Positions 25,701-37,358 of a stretch of DNA of 64,000 nt are shown one piece after another. The first letter of the stretch is position 1. Every line of letters begins with the position of its first letter. The translations under genes and the position numbers were made by a program. Source of the DNA: Orthonyx spaldingii (Eukaryota; Chordata; Aves; Passeriformes; Orthonychidae); assembly GCA_013397795.1 (NCBI GenBank), contig VZTJ01003252.1, positions 333,488 through 397,487 of the forward strand. The letters run 5' to 3'. The notes beneath the pieces were generated by a model. It searched no databases, was not told where the DNA came from, and saw nothing but the letters and a program-made list of their open reading frames with translations.

Positions 25701-27559
25701 CTCATAATTATATTAGCCATCTCAAAAATCAGCATATAAAATACAGGACCTGGAGTTTGTTCACACTGGAATATCATTATATCCTCCCAGAAGACACTTC
25801 AATTAAGGTTGTTTCCATTATCAGATTTGTTTAGCAAGGCCTGGGTGTACATCACATCCAAGCCTTTAATTTAGATTTCTGTATCAGCTCTGTTGAAAGA
25901 GGTCAGGCTACTGCAGTGCAGAAGTCTGACTGAAGAAAAAGATTATATTTGTTTAGAAACAGGAACAGTATTTACACAATGTAACTGAGGCCTTACCATG
26001 ATGACATTCAGTTTTTGGTTCATCTTATGCATAAGGACCATCAGGCACAATTAGAGGAGTTGTCCCTGTCCGACAGAGATAGTCCTGTTTAAATGCTGAG
26101 TGCTACCAGGAGGATAATAAATGTGACCAGTGTAATGTCTGCATTTGGAGCCAAAACCAGAGCCTGCTGGTAAGGTCCTGATGCATTCAAGTATATGCTA
26201 AATCACTCACCAGCCTTGCTGGGGTGAGGGGAAAGGGCAAATCTGCAGCCCAATGCTGCTAGACCTGCTCTTCATCCAGAGCCAGGCAGCAGCTCCTGCC
26301 TCTTTTGCCACTTTCTGCTCCATTTCTTCTCTGTGTTCATGCCATGTTGGCCCTTAGCCAGGGCTTCCTCATTCTCCCAGCAGCCTCTCATGAGGGGTTT
26401 GTTCCTGCTTACGGAAAAGCAAAAAAAATTAGGAAAGCAACTTTATCATTTTTCCTACTGATTATTCTAATTAATTCTTCCACTTAAAGCCACTTGCAAT
26501 TCTCTAAGTGGCTCAAGTAACTTTTTAAACATTTGCTGCTGTTCCACATTTCAGCTTAGAATCACAGATCACATGAAATTGTACTTTCCTACTAACAGTT
26601 CCACTACCCCCTGTTTTCCATCTGAGTTCTTAGAAGGCCTTGTGTACTGATGCTTTCCAGTTTATCAGTTTATTGAGGGTGAATTCCTTTATTTTTTTTT
26701 CAGATATCCCAGCCTCATTGATGACTCCTAACATAAACATTGTTTACAATTTTACTCTAATATCTATATTATCCGTAACTTCTCAAGGATGACAAAATGA
26801 TTCATCCAATTTTCTGACACAGTTTCCAAATGAGACACATACAAATATACTGTTAGTATTTTCAGCTGTATTTATGTCTCATCATCTTGTACCTTACCTT
26901 TTACCTTCAGAATTCCCAAATTCCTTAATATCTGGTCCTTTCCCTGAATATGACCCTATTTCAGTTTTCTGAAAGCTACCATATTGTCTTAAATGACATC
27001 TTGAACCTTGCAACCTAACTGTACTAGCTGTTAAATGGCTTTCTATTTTACATTTTGTTAAGATGCATTCATTCCTCTGTGACTCCTGGGATGCCTAAGA
27101 AGCCTCCATGCTGAGTGTAAGGATTTTAATTTCCTCACTTTTGACTTTAGGGTTTTTTAACTAACTTTCCCCTTGAAAAAAATTTCATTATCAGAAGTTT
27201 AGTGTCACAGTCCCACATTTGATTCAATCACTCCCTTGAGAATGTTGAACTTAATTATGCTGTGGTCACCATTAATTAGTGGCTCAGCAATAGTTACTTT
27301 ATGAACCAACACTTGTATATTACATAAGACAGAGTAACATTCCCTCATGTGTGCTGTAGAACCAACTGCTATAAAAATTATAGTCTGAGAGGTCAAGAAG
27401 TTCTCTCTCTAAATCGTCCATTGGAAAGGATAAATTTCTATGCAGATAATTGAAATGCCCCATTACAACCATTCCTCAGTCTTGGTTGCCCTACTTGCGC
27501 CTGCTGACACTTCACACCTCAACATTAATAATATGTTTTTGAAAAGTAGGAAATTCTGT
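22701..27559. other. Long non-coding stretch
   Basis: No gene is supported. The minus-strand frame at 23708-23998 (96 codons) is the best of the short frames and is unrecognised. A perfect 8-bp inverted repeat (AGCCACTT at 26488-26495, complement at 26506-26513) is present. Confidence 0.5.
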
Positions 27560-27580
27560 CATAGGTTATTAAAACCTATG
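27560..27580. repeat. Small perfect inverted repeat
   Basis: CATAGGTT at 27560-27567 and its reverse complement at 27573-27580 are separated by 5 bases. A hairpin is possible. No function is inferred. Confidence 0.6.
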
Positions 27581-28942
27581 TTTTTGTACTGAATTGAATT
27601 CCAATATCAGAATTCTCTGCAGGGCAAAAGGTTTGAAAATGTTGGAAAAAAGTGTAATATTACTGTGAAGTTCTCAAGCAACATTGCTCAATATTATTTA
27701 ATTATTGGACCATTAATAGCTTAAAAACTGCACTAGTATTCTAATAAACAGAAATCTTTTGCTGCATCTGTTCTATTAATTCTCCCTGTGCTGATTTCTG
27801 CATTCACTGAATATTTGTTTTATTATGATATATATTCTTCTTTGTTATATTACTCTCCCTATAGCTGACAGATACCCTCGTACGCTGTACGAACTTCTCA
27901 GGCTATGCTAATATCAAAAGAAACCTCATTCACAAATGTGCAAAATACAGACATATTAACCTTTCTAGATAGTCTAACTTTGTACTCTCTTTATTGAAAA
28001 TTTGTCTACTTTTTCTATTATCTCAGATTGTTGTGTTGGCAGGGAAAAAAAGAGAAAACCTATTAGGTTTTTACTGTATCTTTGGACATAGCTGTAATTA
28101 CATTTTAATAGTTTCCCAGAGTTAAAGAGATTAAATTGTTTAGAATTATTTCTGTACCGAAGACTTCTGTTTTGAAGTACTCTTCTGATACATCTGATTT
28201 CAGTGTGTTTGGACAATGGTATATCCAGTGAGATTGTGGCCATGATCCCACTAGGAAGCAGCCAGATGCTCACAAAAAACTGCAAAGATACCTTTTTCAA
28301 AAGAGATGGCTGAAAGATCAAACACTTAGGGTAGCTAGACTTCAACCAGACATGTCCAGTGTGCTGATACAGCACCACTCTTAATTTAGAAGACTCGGCT
28401 GGTTCTGGTACCCGGTGTCTTTCCTGTCAAATTCAGCTCTGTGATTTCACAAGGCCCAGCAGATGCGTTAAATCAGGGCCTTTCACCCCTCAGATATAAT
28501 TAACATATTCTACAGCCTAGCACAATCTGTTTAAATAGAAGAAATCAGGGCCATGTGACAGAAATGGCCCTAATGATGTTAGGAGAATCTGGCTGACTTA
28601 TATTCTTATCTCTAGTGGTCTACAAAGTTTTGTGTGGTACATTTTTCTACTTTCTCTAAAATTCTGCACAAAAGACAAGTCATATATGTAAAATTGCTAG
28701 CATAAAACATTATAGAGAGATTAAAATGCAGGAATTTTTCCCTTTATAGCTACTGTTTGATACCTGGTTAGTGAGAAAGTACAGCGCTGCCTTCTAGATT
28801 CTGATAACAAATGCTTTGTTTTGGCAATGTTTATATCTAAAAGGCTCATCCAGCCCAGGATATAGACAGCTATGATTTAGACTTCAGACTGTGAAAATCT
28901 GTCCCAGAGTAAAATGTACACACACCTCCCAAAAAAGGAAAG
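27581..28942. other. Non-coding stretch
   Basis: No gene is supported. The 134-codon minus-strand frame at 27974-28378 is one of the longest in the window but has no recognisable sequence and is compatible with chance. Confidence 0.5.
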
Positions 28943-28977
28943 AAAAAAAAAANNNNNNNAAAAAAAAAAAAAAAAAA
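28943..28977. other. Assembly gap inside a poly(A) run
   Basis: Seven N (28953-28959) are flanked by 10 A on the left and 18 A on the right. Any minus-strand frame read through the gap (a poly-Phe stretch) is an artefact. Confidence 0.95.
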
Positions 28978-31900
28978 GAGCAGAGGTTTGGATATTAACA
29001 TTGGATTTTAACAAAATATCTTCCAAAGACAGAAAAGGGAAGTAAGTCCAGTGATGGTGGAAATTCCAATGTCTCAGGTGAAAAAATGCTAATACAGATT
29101 TTGGATATGGTTTTATGCATTGCCAAGAAGGAAATGGAAAATTAAGAGGTTCTTGGAAGACGAAGAGGTTTTGACTGAAGATCAAGACACTGACTCCAAA
29201 GAGCCTGAAATTCTACAAATGCTATTGCCAGCTTGCGTCAGTGAGAACAAGTGGAAACAAACCAAAGAAATTTATCTAGTTACATTGGCAGCTAAGGTTA
29301 AGAGAGAAAGAAAAATGTGTTTATTCTTAAATTTTGTAATTACAACGCCTCAGTAGCTTTTCTCTTTCACTGTGGCTCTGATTTTCCATTCCCTTAAAAT
29401 ACTTTTATTCTGTTTTTATTTTCTCTCCCTCAGTTTTTGCATTATCAAAGGAGTCCAAAAGTCTCTTTGTTTTAATTTATGTAACAAAGGGGTTAATATT
29501 CCTGATGTTTTCTCTGCTGAGATGCCAAACAGGGTCACCAGATGTGATTCATAAGTTGTTCTTGCATGCAGCTTAGCAAAAGCACAGCTGTGGTTACACA
29601 CTGGGGGTGGAGGAAAAGGCGAAGAGATCCTGACCCCTTTGGAGTCAACAGGAGTTTTACTATTTACTTCCATGAGACCAGAATTTCACCCCAAGTACTA
29701 CATGGGTCTTGTTGTTTGTTTTTCTTTTTTCAAAAGGATCCTTACTTTCACTATTGCTAGATTTCATAGAGATTAGATGTGAATCAATAATGGATTTAAT
29801 TATTATTATAACCACCAATCAAAAATATTGGATGACAAGTAAAATATGACTGAAAGCTTTGCCTCATGATGAAACCTTGTTTTGTTAGAGAAAATGGGGA
29901 GGTTCATCCTTTTTTTTCCCTCAAAGTATTTATTTTCCTGAAAAAATCTTTGCATCTGAATATGAGCATCAGAGAAAAATAATTTATTCTAGTTTAAGTC
30001 TTCACACACTCCCAACCACTCTGTTTTCTGCTTCATAATTTTACATTGTTTTGAAAAAATAATTAACTTTTTGATAGGCAGGAGTAAAGATTTAGTTGCC
30101 TCTAATGCTATCTGCAGAACTTTCACTGAACTTGGTTCCATGTCTATTTCTGAAATATGAAAAAATCAAAATGTAACACAACCAAAGACTTAACAGAATC
30201 TGCTTTTACCAGTGCTTTCACTCTAAGTTGATTCTATGTATATTTTTATTAGCTAAACACAAAAAGTTTAACTTAGCTAGAACTGTGGTTAAAGTAGCTT
30301 CAGAAAATATTATAAATACATGCATATATGAATAACATAATTTCAGATGAGAAAATCAGAACTAAGGCTATGTTAAGAAGGAACTTAAATTTTGAAAAGT
30401 GTCTTTCCTACATCGATTTCTACCACTTTCCACTTATGTGTAAACTGGTCTATGATGGTCAGGTACTATGGTCTTAGCTCTTCCTACTCTTCTGTCTACA
30501 AAAGGTAAGGCTTTGATATGAGATCATCTAATCCTCAGTGGAAGTGGGTGCTCTATGATCTCTGTAAGTATTGGACAGCACATACATGAGACTGGAAAGG
30601 TGATCCATCCTCAGCCTGGATTAATAGTTGTCTTCTTGTACATGAATTCAACTATGAGATAATGGACTGCAAGGCAGCTAGACATGTTCGTCTGCTTTAC
30701 AGAGCTTTATAAACTACAGTGACATTTCTTCTGCTTTTGTTGTCTTGGCTTTAACAAGAAAAAATAAAATTAACTGACAACAAAGAAAATTTTTTCTCAA
30801 CAGTCAACATTTTCTGTCCAAAATTTACAGCCTGATGGGAAAAATATAGTCCATCTTGGAATACTTTCATAAAACAAATATTAGTACACGTCAATATCTT
30901 TCATATGTTCACTCATTTACTTACTTGACATGCAACCATCAGTACAACGTTTTCACCTCAGCACTCAGGATGGTCCCTCTTTCAAACACAGACACAAATG
31001 CAATCAACACTCATTAGACAACTGCCGAAGGGCAATCATATTATCTTTCTCAACCACATGCCAGGTAACTGCAATGACCTGAAGGCAATTGCTGGCTGTT
31101 TCACCAAAGAATTTGAAAACTGTAATATTTTCTTCCAATGTCTGTTTTTCTAAGATCATTGAAGAAATACACATGTTTATACATACTATGTCTTCACTAG
31201 CATATTAAGCGTGCATACAGCTGTTCTGACCTCATACCACTAAACTTTCTAGCCTTTGATAAAAAAATGACCAAATGCAAACTCCCTGCTAATCCTGGAC
31301 CTTAGTTAAATTCCAGGTTGAACCTAGGAACTGCTTGAGAAAAGTGCATGCTGACTAGGGCTAAAACAACTCAGGTACTGTTCTTGCAATTTAGCAATGT
31401 AGATGTCTGATTTCCAGTATCCAGGAAGTTCCTTGGCTCTGTTTAATTTCATAATGAAGGTGGAACTGGCATTTGCTTACGAGCGTGCACGTTTTCTGTG
31501 ACATAATAATGTATCAGTTTCTATATTTCAGTAATATTCTGCAGCACAGTGAACACCAGACCTTTCCCAGCAAACTACATAAAATTTACTTCACAATGAC
31601 CCAAAATCAAGTCACTACTTAACCAGATGGGATATTTTTAATGTTCTGAAGTTCAGTGGATAAAATAATCTTTGGCTCTTATAGAGGACCATTCATCCAA
31701 GCATTTCAAGAAACTTGGAGCCACTAAACAAGGAAAAAGTTTCCTTTGGGAGCAGCTGGAAGACTGTGTAAAGAAAGCAGTTCAAATCATTATAAAAGTT
31801 ATTAACAACAAGGACAAAACCTGCTTTCAACAGAACTGTTAGGCTCTGATGTGTTTCACTCTTGTTACTACACTAGTTTTGTTGGGAAATAACAATTAAT

Positions 31901-32199
31901 GCTTCCTTCTTTATAAGTATTTTGTCATCATACAGGCAAGTGTAATATCTTACTTGTTACTTTGCACTTTGAAAATTTATTGAACAATGAAGAGAGGACA
32001 GTATAAAAGACTTTGAGATGTTGTCCATCAGCCTGGTATCCGAGCTCACCATGGAGACCTGGAGCGCAGAAGGAGGAAATACTTCACTGTCCACTCATCT
32101 GGGGTAGATGGATCTCTTACAGTGCCCAGAAGAGGGATTTTGCAAGGTATTTATATATGTTCTGATATAAGATTTTATTGCTAAACCATTTTATTCTAG
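28978..32199. other. Non-coding stretch
   Basis: No gene is supported. The plus-strand frame at 29120-29356 begins hydrophilic and acidic (PRRKWKIKRFLEDEE) but has no splice context that I can support. The stretch ends with a good acceptor (CCATTTTATTCTAG) leading into the next candidate exon. Confidence 0.5.
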
Positions 32200-32369
32200 C
32201 TCTAGACACTGTCGGCCTCCAGTTCAGTCTGATATTTTGTGGCAAGAAGGACCATGCTAAGATCCTGTCCAGGAAGGCTGAGTTTCCAATGCCTGATTCT
32301 TGGCATCAGGGACCGTCTAAATGCGTCATCCCTGAAGGAGTTATTGCCTGGTGGTGGGTGGAGGAGCAG
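32200..32369 (+). CDS. Candidate internal coding exon, unrecognised protein
   Basis: A good acceptor (CCATTTTATTCTAG, AG at 32198-32199) and a good donor (GAGGAGCAG then GTAATC at 32370) bound 170 bases. Of the three plus-strand frames only one is open: it starts after two bases, gives 56 codons and ends in phase 0. The predicted peptide includes LDTVGLQFSLIFCGKKDHAK, then a Pro/Trp/His-containing middle and a tryptophan cluster IAWWWVEEQ before the donor. It has a mixed, protein-like composition and G+C above the local level. No family is recognised. The next plus-strand candidate exon (37180) begins in phase 0 and so could follow it. A chance open frame between chance splice sites is still the main alternative. 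Confidence 0.22.
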
Positions 32370-33161
32370 GTAATCTCTGAGGACAGGGGGGAAGGTGGCA
32401 AATAAGCAGCAGCGGCACATTGCATCAACCAAGGAAGACTTTTGACTCCACTCCCAGTGAGGTCATGCCAGTGGATAAGTGGAATGAGTCTCAGCCCAAG
32501 CAGCAGAAGCCAGATTTTATTTTCTGTTGAAGCTTTTACCTCACAAATCCATAGCAATTCATCTCCCCACCAGGAATTTTTCCAAGGGGAGGAGCAGAGG
32601 GCTGGTTCTAAGTTTAACAAATGTATGTCTGGACAACTCCTGTTTGGGTGGCTTGCTTTCCTTTTTTCCCTCTTGCTGTTCTATGGCAATGTCACACTCT
32701 GTGTGTGCACATGCATATGTTATGTACAAACCCTCACTTTTGAAGGTAGTGTCTCTCTCTTCAGCAGCTACTCAAAGCCAGGAGCACACAGGCACTCACT
32801 GCACATGTAGTGGTATCTGCACAGCACAGAGAGATGCTCCAAGCCAGCCTTGAACCACGCAGCTTGGGCAGCATGTTTGCTCTGGCCTGACAGATAGAAA
32901 ACTGAATAAATCGGAAATGTGTAATCACACACTACCTACCTAAAATTCTCCCAGTTATTTCATTCAAGGGAATTATGTTTTACTGGCTTCCAACACACCT
33001 TCTTCTCTTTCCATCTTGAATAGCTTTGTAAGACTATTTAAGAAGCAGCTGGTTTCTACCTTTCCAATGGCAGAAATGAATAAGATAAAGCAAGTTCTAC
33101 CATTTCTACAAACATCGTTTTAAACAGCTCAAAAATTTTAGTAGCTTGGATGAGATTTCTG
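32370..33161. other. Non-coding stretch, moderately G+C-rich at left
   Basis: Overlapping frames at 32442-32853 on both strands reflect composition. None has recognisable sequence or convincing splice sites. Confidence 0.45.
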
Positions 33162-33243
33162 GGAAAAAAAATTAAAAATTAAAAATATATAATATATAAA
33201 AAATAATATCCTTATTATAAAAAATAAAATCCTTATTATTAAC
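33162..33243 (+). repeat. A/T-rich tract with a 21-bp tandem duplication
   Basis: Two adjacent 21-base units (33196-33216 and 33217-33237) differ at one base and each contains TCCTTATT. They lie in an A/T-only tract. This is a small local duplication, probably by slippage. Confidence 0.8.
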
Positions 33244-34993
33244 AGCATATTATTAATGAGAAAACCTAACAAAAATGTAGTGTATTATTTCAAGTTTCAT
33301 TTGACTTTCAGCAAAATGTATAGTCCATGTTTAATCCTCATTTTGTCCTGTTTTTGTCAGCTATTACTTCTTATAATGTATGACATTTTCAATCAGTGTT
33401 AAAGATTATGGAGTGATTTCCATTTTGATTCTCTTGGTTTTACGATTTTTTTGTACAATTCTAGAAACTGTTTATTACAGCATGCATTTCCCAGGCTTGT
33501 TTTTTGCCTGAATTTTACAGTGATTTTATCCTGAACTGTTCAGCCTTTTTTTTTTTTTTTTTGTAAGGTAAGAACAAAATAGATGAACATTACAACATGT
33601 ACAGCAACACACAAAGTAGAGCTCCACTAGCAACTCTTTAGGTATAAAGTTTCACACAGCAAAGAACTAAACAGTGGAAGTTTTAAACACAGGGCAGTGT
33701 GAAGGCCAATGATTAAAAATGAGATAAAGGACTCAGACAATCTCCCAGAGGATCCATTTCTTGGGTAATCACTAGCTGACAGGATCTAAGACTGGATCAA
33801 TTCATATTCACTTCTTCCCCTGTGGATTTGCTAGTGGCTACTGTCAGCATGAGTATAATTTTAATTGAAAAGATTCTTTGGAAGTGTTACATTTGGCTTG
33901 AAAAGAGCCATCATTGCGTAACATGCCTATATATGATAACTTCCATGGCTAAAAATAGATGTTCTTCTGAAAGTAACTATGAAATATGGTGAATAATGGA
34001 ATACATAAATTCTTCACGAGAAGGATAAGGTTTAACAGGATAAAGTTTTATAGCAGCCAACAAGCCCTTAAATGGCCCAAATACTTATGAATCATTGAAA
34101 ATATCTGTGGCCAAGCATGAGGGTTCATTTTTAAGCTCTGAAACTTCCAGTAATTTTGTATGAAATTTCATAATCTATATCCAGGCTTGCTGAGTCCAAT
34201 AGGTATGTGCTCAGCACGGCAGTTTTTCCATTACACACTTTAGGAAGTCCTATAAATATCAGTCCAGATGACTGATAAAGTAACCTGGATGCACTTGGGT
34301 TAAATTGAGAATATTGAGTAAGGGCCTATTAAGGCCATTAATTATTGTTAGGTTGTGCCACAACCCACACCCCTCTCCTAGGATGACCAAGGATTCCTCT
34401 GCGATTTCAAAAAATCATGGGAGACTTTTACCCCATAAGACTCCTCCATGATGGTAGGAGAGATTAATGTGCACTGGGTGAGACAGAAATTCTCATGGAT
34501 GGCGTTCTGACGGAGCTACCATCAGAGATACTGGGATAGGAAAGGACAGATATTTGTAATGCAGTATCTCATTTTCCAACCTGTCAACCAGTTTTTCAAC
34601 CTGAGTGGCCCCATTAAATCTTTTCCAAATCTAGTGTGCATTGCCATTCTGAAATTCAGCTCTGCTTACTCAGGGAATCATGTCATATTTACTGATATAC
34701 TTACTTGGAAAGAAGCAGAAAAGACAGAAAGTTCCTGTAAAATATCAAGGTAAACTTCAAATGAGTGTACTGACTAACGAAAATATAGGACTTAGAAGAT
34801 AAAAAGTAAAATATCTGCCAATAGCTGGAAAGCGAAAACACATTTTGTATGATGCTTCGTTGGTGGTGGTGGTTCAACACTCAGGCAAAAGGTTAGGTAT
34901 GATAAATTAATTCCAAAGAGGTGATCACACAGCACGTACCCAAAACAGTCCCAGTTATTGCTGTCAGATATTGCTCCCTGGTTTTGGAGGTTT
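33244..34993. other. Non-coding stretch with a T17 run
   Basis: A 17-base T run lies at 33546-33562. A (GGT)n-like stretch is near 34860-34873. No gene or RNA is recognised. Confidence 0.5.
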
Positions 34994-35090
34994 AGTGGTG
35001 AGCATGGTGGCAGTGCTAGAATGATGGTTGGACCTGATGATCTTGGAGGTCTTTTCCAACCTTGACTATTCTATGTTTCATGATTCTGTT
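34994..35090 (+). mobile_element. CR1 LINE 3'-end fragment
   Basis: The words GGTTGGACCTGATGATCTTG, then GAGGTCTTTTCCAACCTTGA, and a terminal degenerate ATTCTATG-type repeat (ATTCTATGTTTCATGATTCT) are the hallmark 3' UTR end of chicken-repeat-1 LINEs. The element is sense on +. It is 5'-truncated, as most avian CR1 copies are, with no reverse-transcriptase coding part in view. The left boundary is approximate. Confidence 0.85.
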
Positions 35091-36790
35091 ACTGTGGGGA
35101 GAGGAAGCCTTAGACTTTTTTTATTATTATTTCATTTGTCTGCGTCTTCTCAGCTTGTGCAAACTTTAATTCTTATTAAACTTATCAATCACAAGAGTGA
35201 TAGGAAAGTGGATCAACATAGAAATATCTGAGCTTTGCAAAAAAGAGGAGTGGAGAGTAGGAAGAAAATGTTAAGTTTTTTTTGGTCACAGTTACATGAC
35301 AGATCATAATCTCTATTATATATAATACATATAGGGACTGGTCATAGTAAAAATACACAGTTTAAACGTGAATGGAAAAAGTTCCTTGATCTCAGAAACT
35401 CTCAAAAAATTAACAAATGATCCCATTCTATCTTTAAAATGCTCTATAAAGATGGACTATCATTATATTTCTCCCTGTGAAAACATACAAATACTTGTCC
35501 ATTCATATAGCAATATCATTTAGCTTCAAGCAGGTATGTGAATATAAGTATTCTTGAATGTAAAAGTCTTGGGTTCAAGTCACTACTTTTAACCAGTTTT
35601 TTGGTGGATTGCTCTCAGTGACTCTTGCTGGAGAAAACTAAATAACCCCAGCATTGGGAAACTGAACCTTGCTTTGTTCCCTTCTATGTGAGTACAAGTT
35701 GGTTATTTTTCTAAAGTTGGTAAGTCTCTGTCTGATCTTGACACAAATGTAATCAAAACTTAAAACATTTCAAAGCTTGTTTGTTTTCCCTCACACTTCC
35801 TTTTTTTTTCTTATAGAGTGAAAAATTTATTTAAACAGCATTTTTAAAATAGTCCCAGCAAATTCTAACCAAATTGGCTCTCAAAATGAACAGGTATATC
35901 TTAGTGGAGCTGAACCACAGCCATAGATGGAAAAGACAATACTAATAAATTAACTGGCCTTGCAAATAATGCAACTGTTAAAAGAAATAATCTTCCAAGA
36001 ATCCTGGGCAAGGTAGAAAAATACAAAAAAACTAAGAAATAGTAGGGGGGATGAGGAGGAGGAGGGAATGGTGACCTACATGAAGCTGAGGAAACATTTT
36101 CTATATGTCTGAAATAAGGTGAGAAAAAAAGTAGCAAGTTTCCTACTTATGCCTTAAGTGAATGCAATAATATAGTATAGCAGCACTAAGGCTGACAACT
36201 TCATTTTCACTTCAGGTCTAGAAGAGAGTTACTTTGGAGTGTTATTATTCCCAAATCTCTCAGGAGGACTGTGGCAGACAGGACTGGGCCTACAATCTTG
36301 AATGCCATTATTTGAATCTGTCTTTTCTGTGTCACACTAGTTTGAGTGTATATAGTATATTACCTTTAATTAATTGAGTGTTTATGTGTTAAAAAGTTAT
36401 TCACTTGTGCAGAGAGTGATTTGCTGGGATTTATGATGGGAACATTTTATAACAGCAGCATGTGTTTCCCTACAATTTGTATAGGTTCATTCATTATAAT
36501 TTTTCCTGATGTTTTGCCTACCATATTATTAACTTCCCCAAAGCAATGAAATAGCAGCTTGTCTTCTCACAGCAGAGAAACGAGAGGAATAATTATGAAT
36601 GTGGAAATCCCAGTGAAAACATGCTTCTATTGAAAGGGCCTAGTGGTCCAAATAGAGGCCTGTTGGATTTATGAAGTCTATAAAAAAAGCAAACATACAG
36701 AAAAACAGATGCTTTTTTGCTTCCAAAAATCTTGGAAGTCCTACACTTAGGAAAAAAGGGGGGAAGGGAACAGGAGAGAATGTTACATTT
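35091..36790. other. Non-coding stretch
   Basis: No gene is supported. A purine-rich G-run segment (about 36043-36069) is the only compositional feature noted. Confidence 0.5.
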
Positions 36791-36890
36791 ATCATAGAAT
36801 CATGGAATTGTTTAGGTTGGAAAAGACCTCTAAGATCATCAAGTCTGTTAACCCAGCACTGCCAAGTCCAGCACTAAACCATGTCCCTAA
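36791..36890 (-). mobile_element. CR1 LINE 3'-end fragment
   Basis: It begins ATCATAGAATCATGGAATTG and continues with TTAGGTTGGAAAAGACC, AAGATCATCAAGTC and CACTGCCAAGTCCA, the reverse-complemented 3' end of a CR1 LINE with its 8-bp terminal repeat at 36791. It is a truncated copy of about 100 bases with no coding part. It lies about 290 bases left of the candidate exon at 37180. Confidence 0.9.
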
Positions 36891-37179
36891 CATGGTTTAT
36901 GCCATTATTAACAAAAATTTATATTTTACTATAGGCTACAAAGTGAATAAATCATCAAAGCTTCAAGTCTTTGCCATGCATAACTGTTTAATCATTTGCA
37001 AGTGTTCTTTTCAAAATGTAAGAGTTTGTGAGCATAGTATGTGATTTGTTACTCCTTCAGTAGCAAAATCACCTTTGCTTCAAAGGGATTGCTCCTTAGG
37101 ATTCTTTGTATGTAAGAATTTACAATAATGGGAAAATTAATAGCATTCACTGATGGTGGTAGGGAAATTTTTTTTCCAG

Positions 37180-37358
37180 GCTGTCAGTGAGGACGTAGAG
37201 GGAAAGCCTGTGAAATCAATTCCAGAAAATGTTGTGGATCACTGGTTATTTTACAAAGATCCAAAGCTGACAGGACCACCACAGTCATTTGTGTTTATTG
37301 TTCAAGAGGGTGCTTTTTTGGGCCATCCCTACCAAAACCAATCTTGTTTAAGAAAAAA
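37180..37358 (+). CDS. Candidate coding exon, unrecognised protein
   Basis: A polypyrimidine tract and acceptor (ATTTTTTTTCCAG, AG at 37178-37179) precede a frame that opens in phase 0 and stays open for 59 codons plus two bases, to a donor-like AAAAAA then GTAAAG at 37359. If the donor is not used, TAA follows at 37360, so it could also be a terminal exon. The other two frames have early stops. The peptide reads AVSEDVEGKPVKSIPENVVD, then HWLFYKDPKLTGPPQSFVF, then a hydrophobic stretch and a basic end, with a convincing amino-acid mix. I do not recognise a family. The candidate exon at 32200-32369 ends in phase 0 and could be joined to it. The A-rich donor is the weak point. Confidence 0.25.

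Noticed and set aside
27974..28378. 134-codon minus-strand frame
   Set aside because: It has no recognisable sequence, is composed of A+T-rich codons, and its length is explained by chance.
28877..29185. Minus-strand frame with a poly-Phe run
   Set aside because: It is produced by the poly(A) tract and the N gap at 28953-28959.
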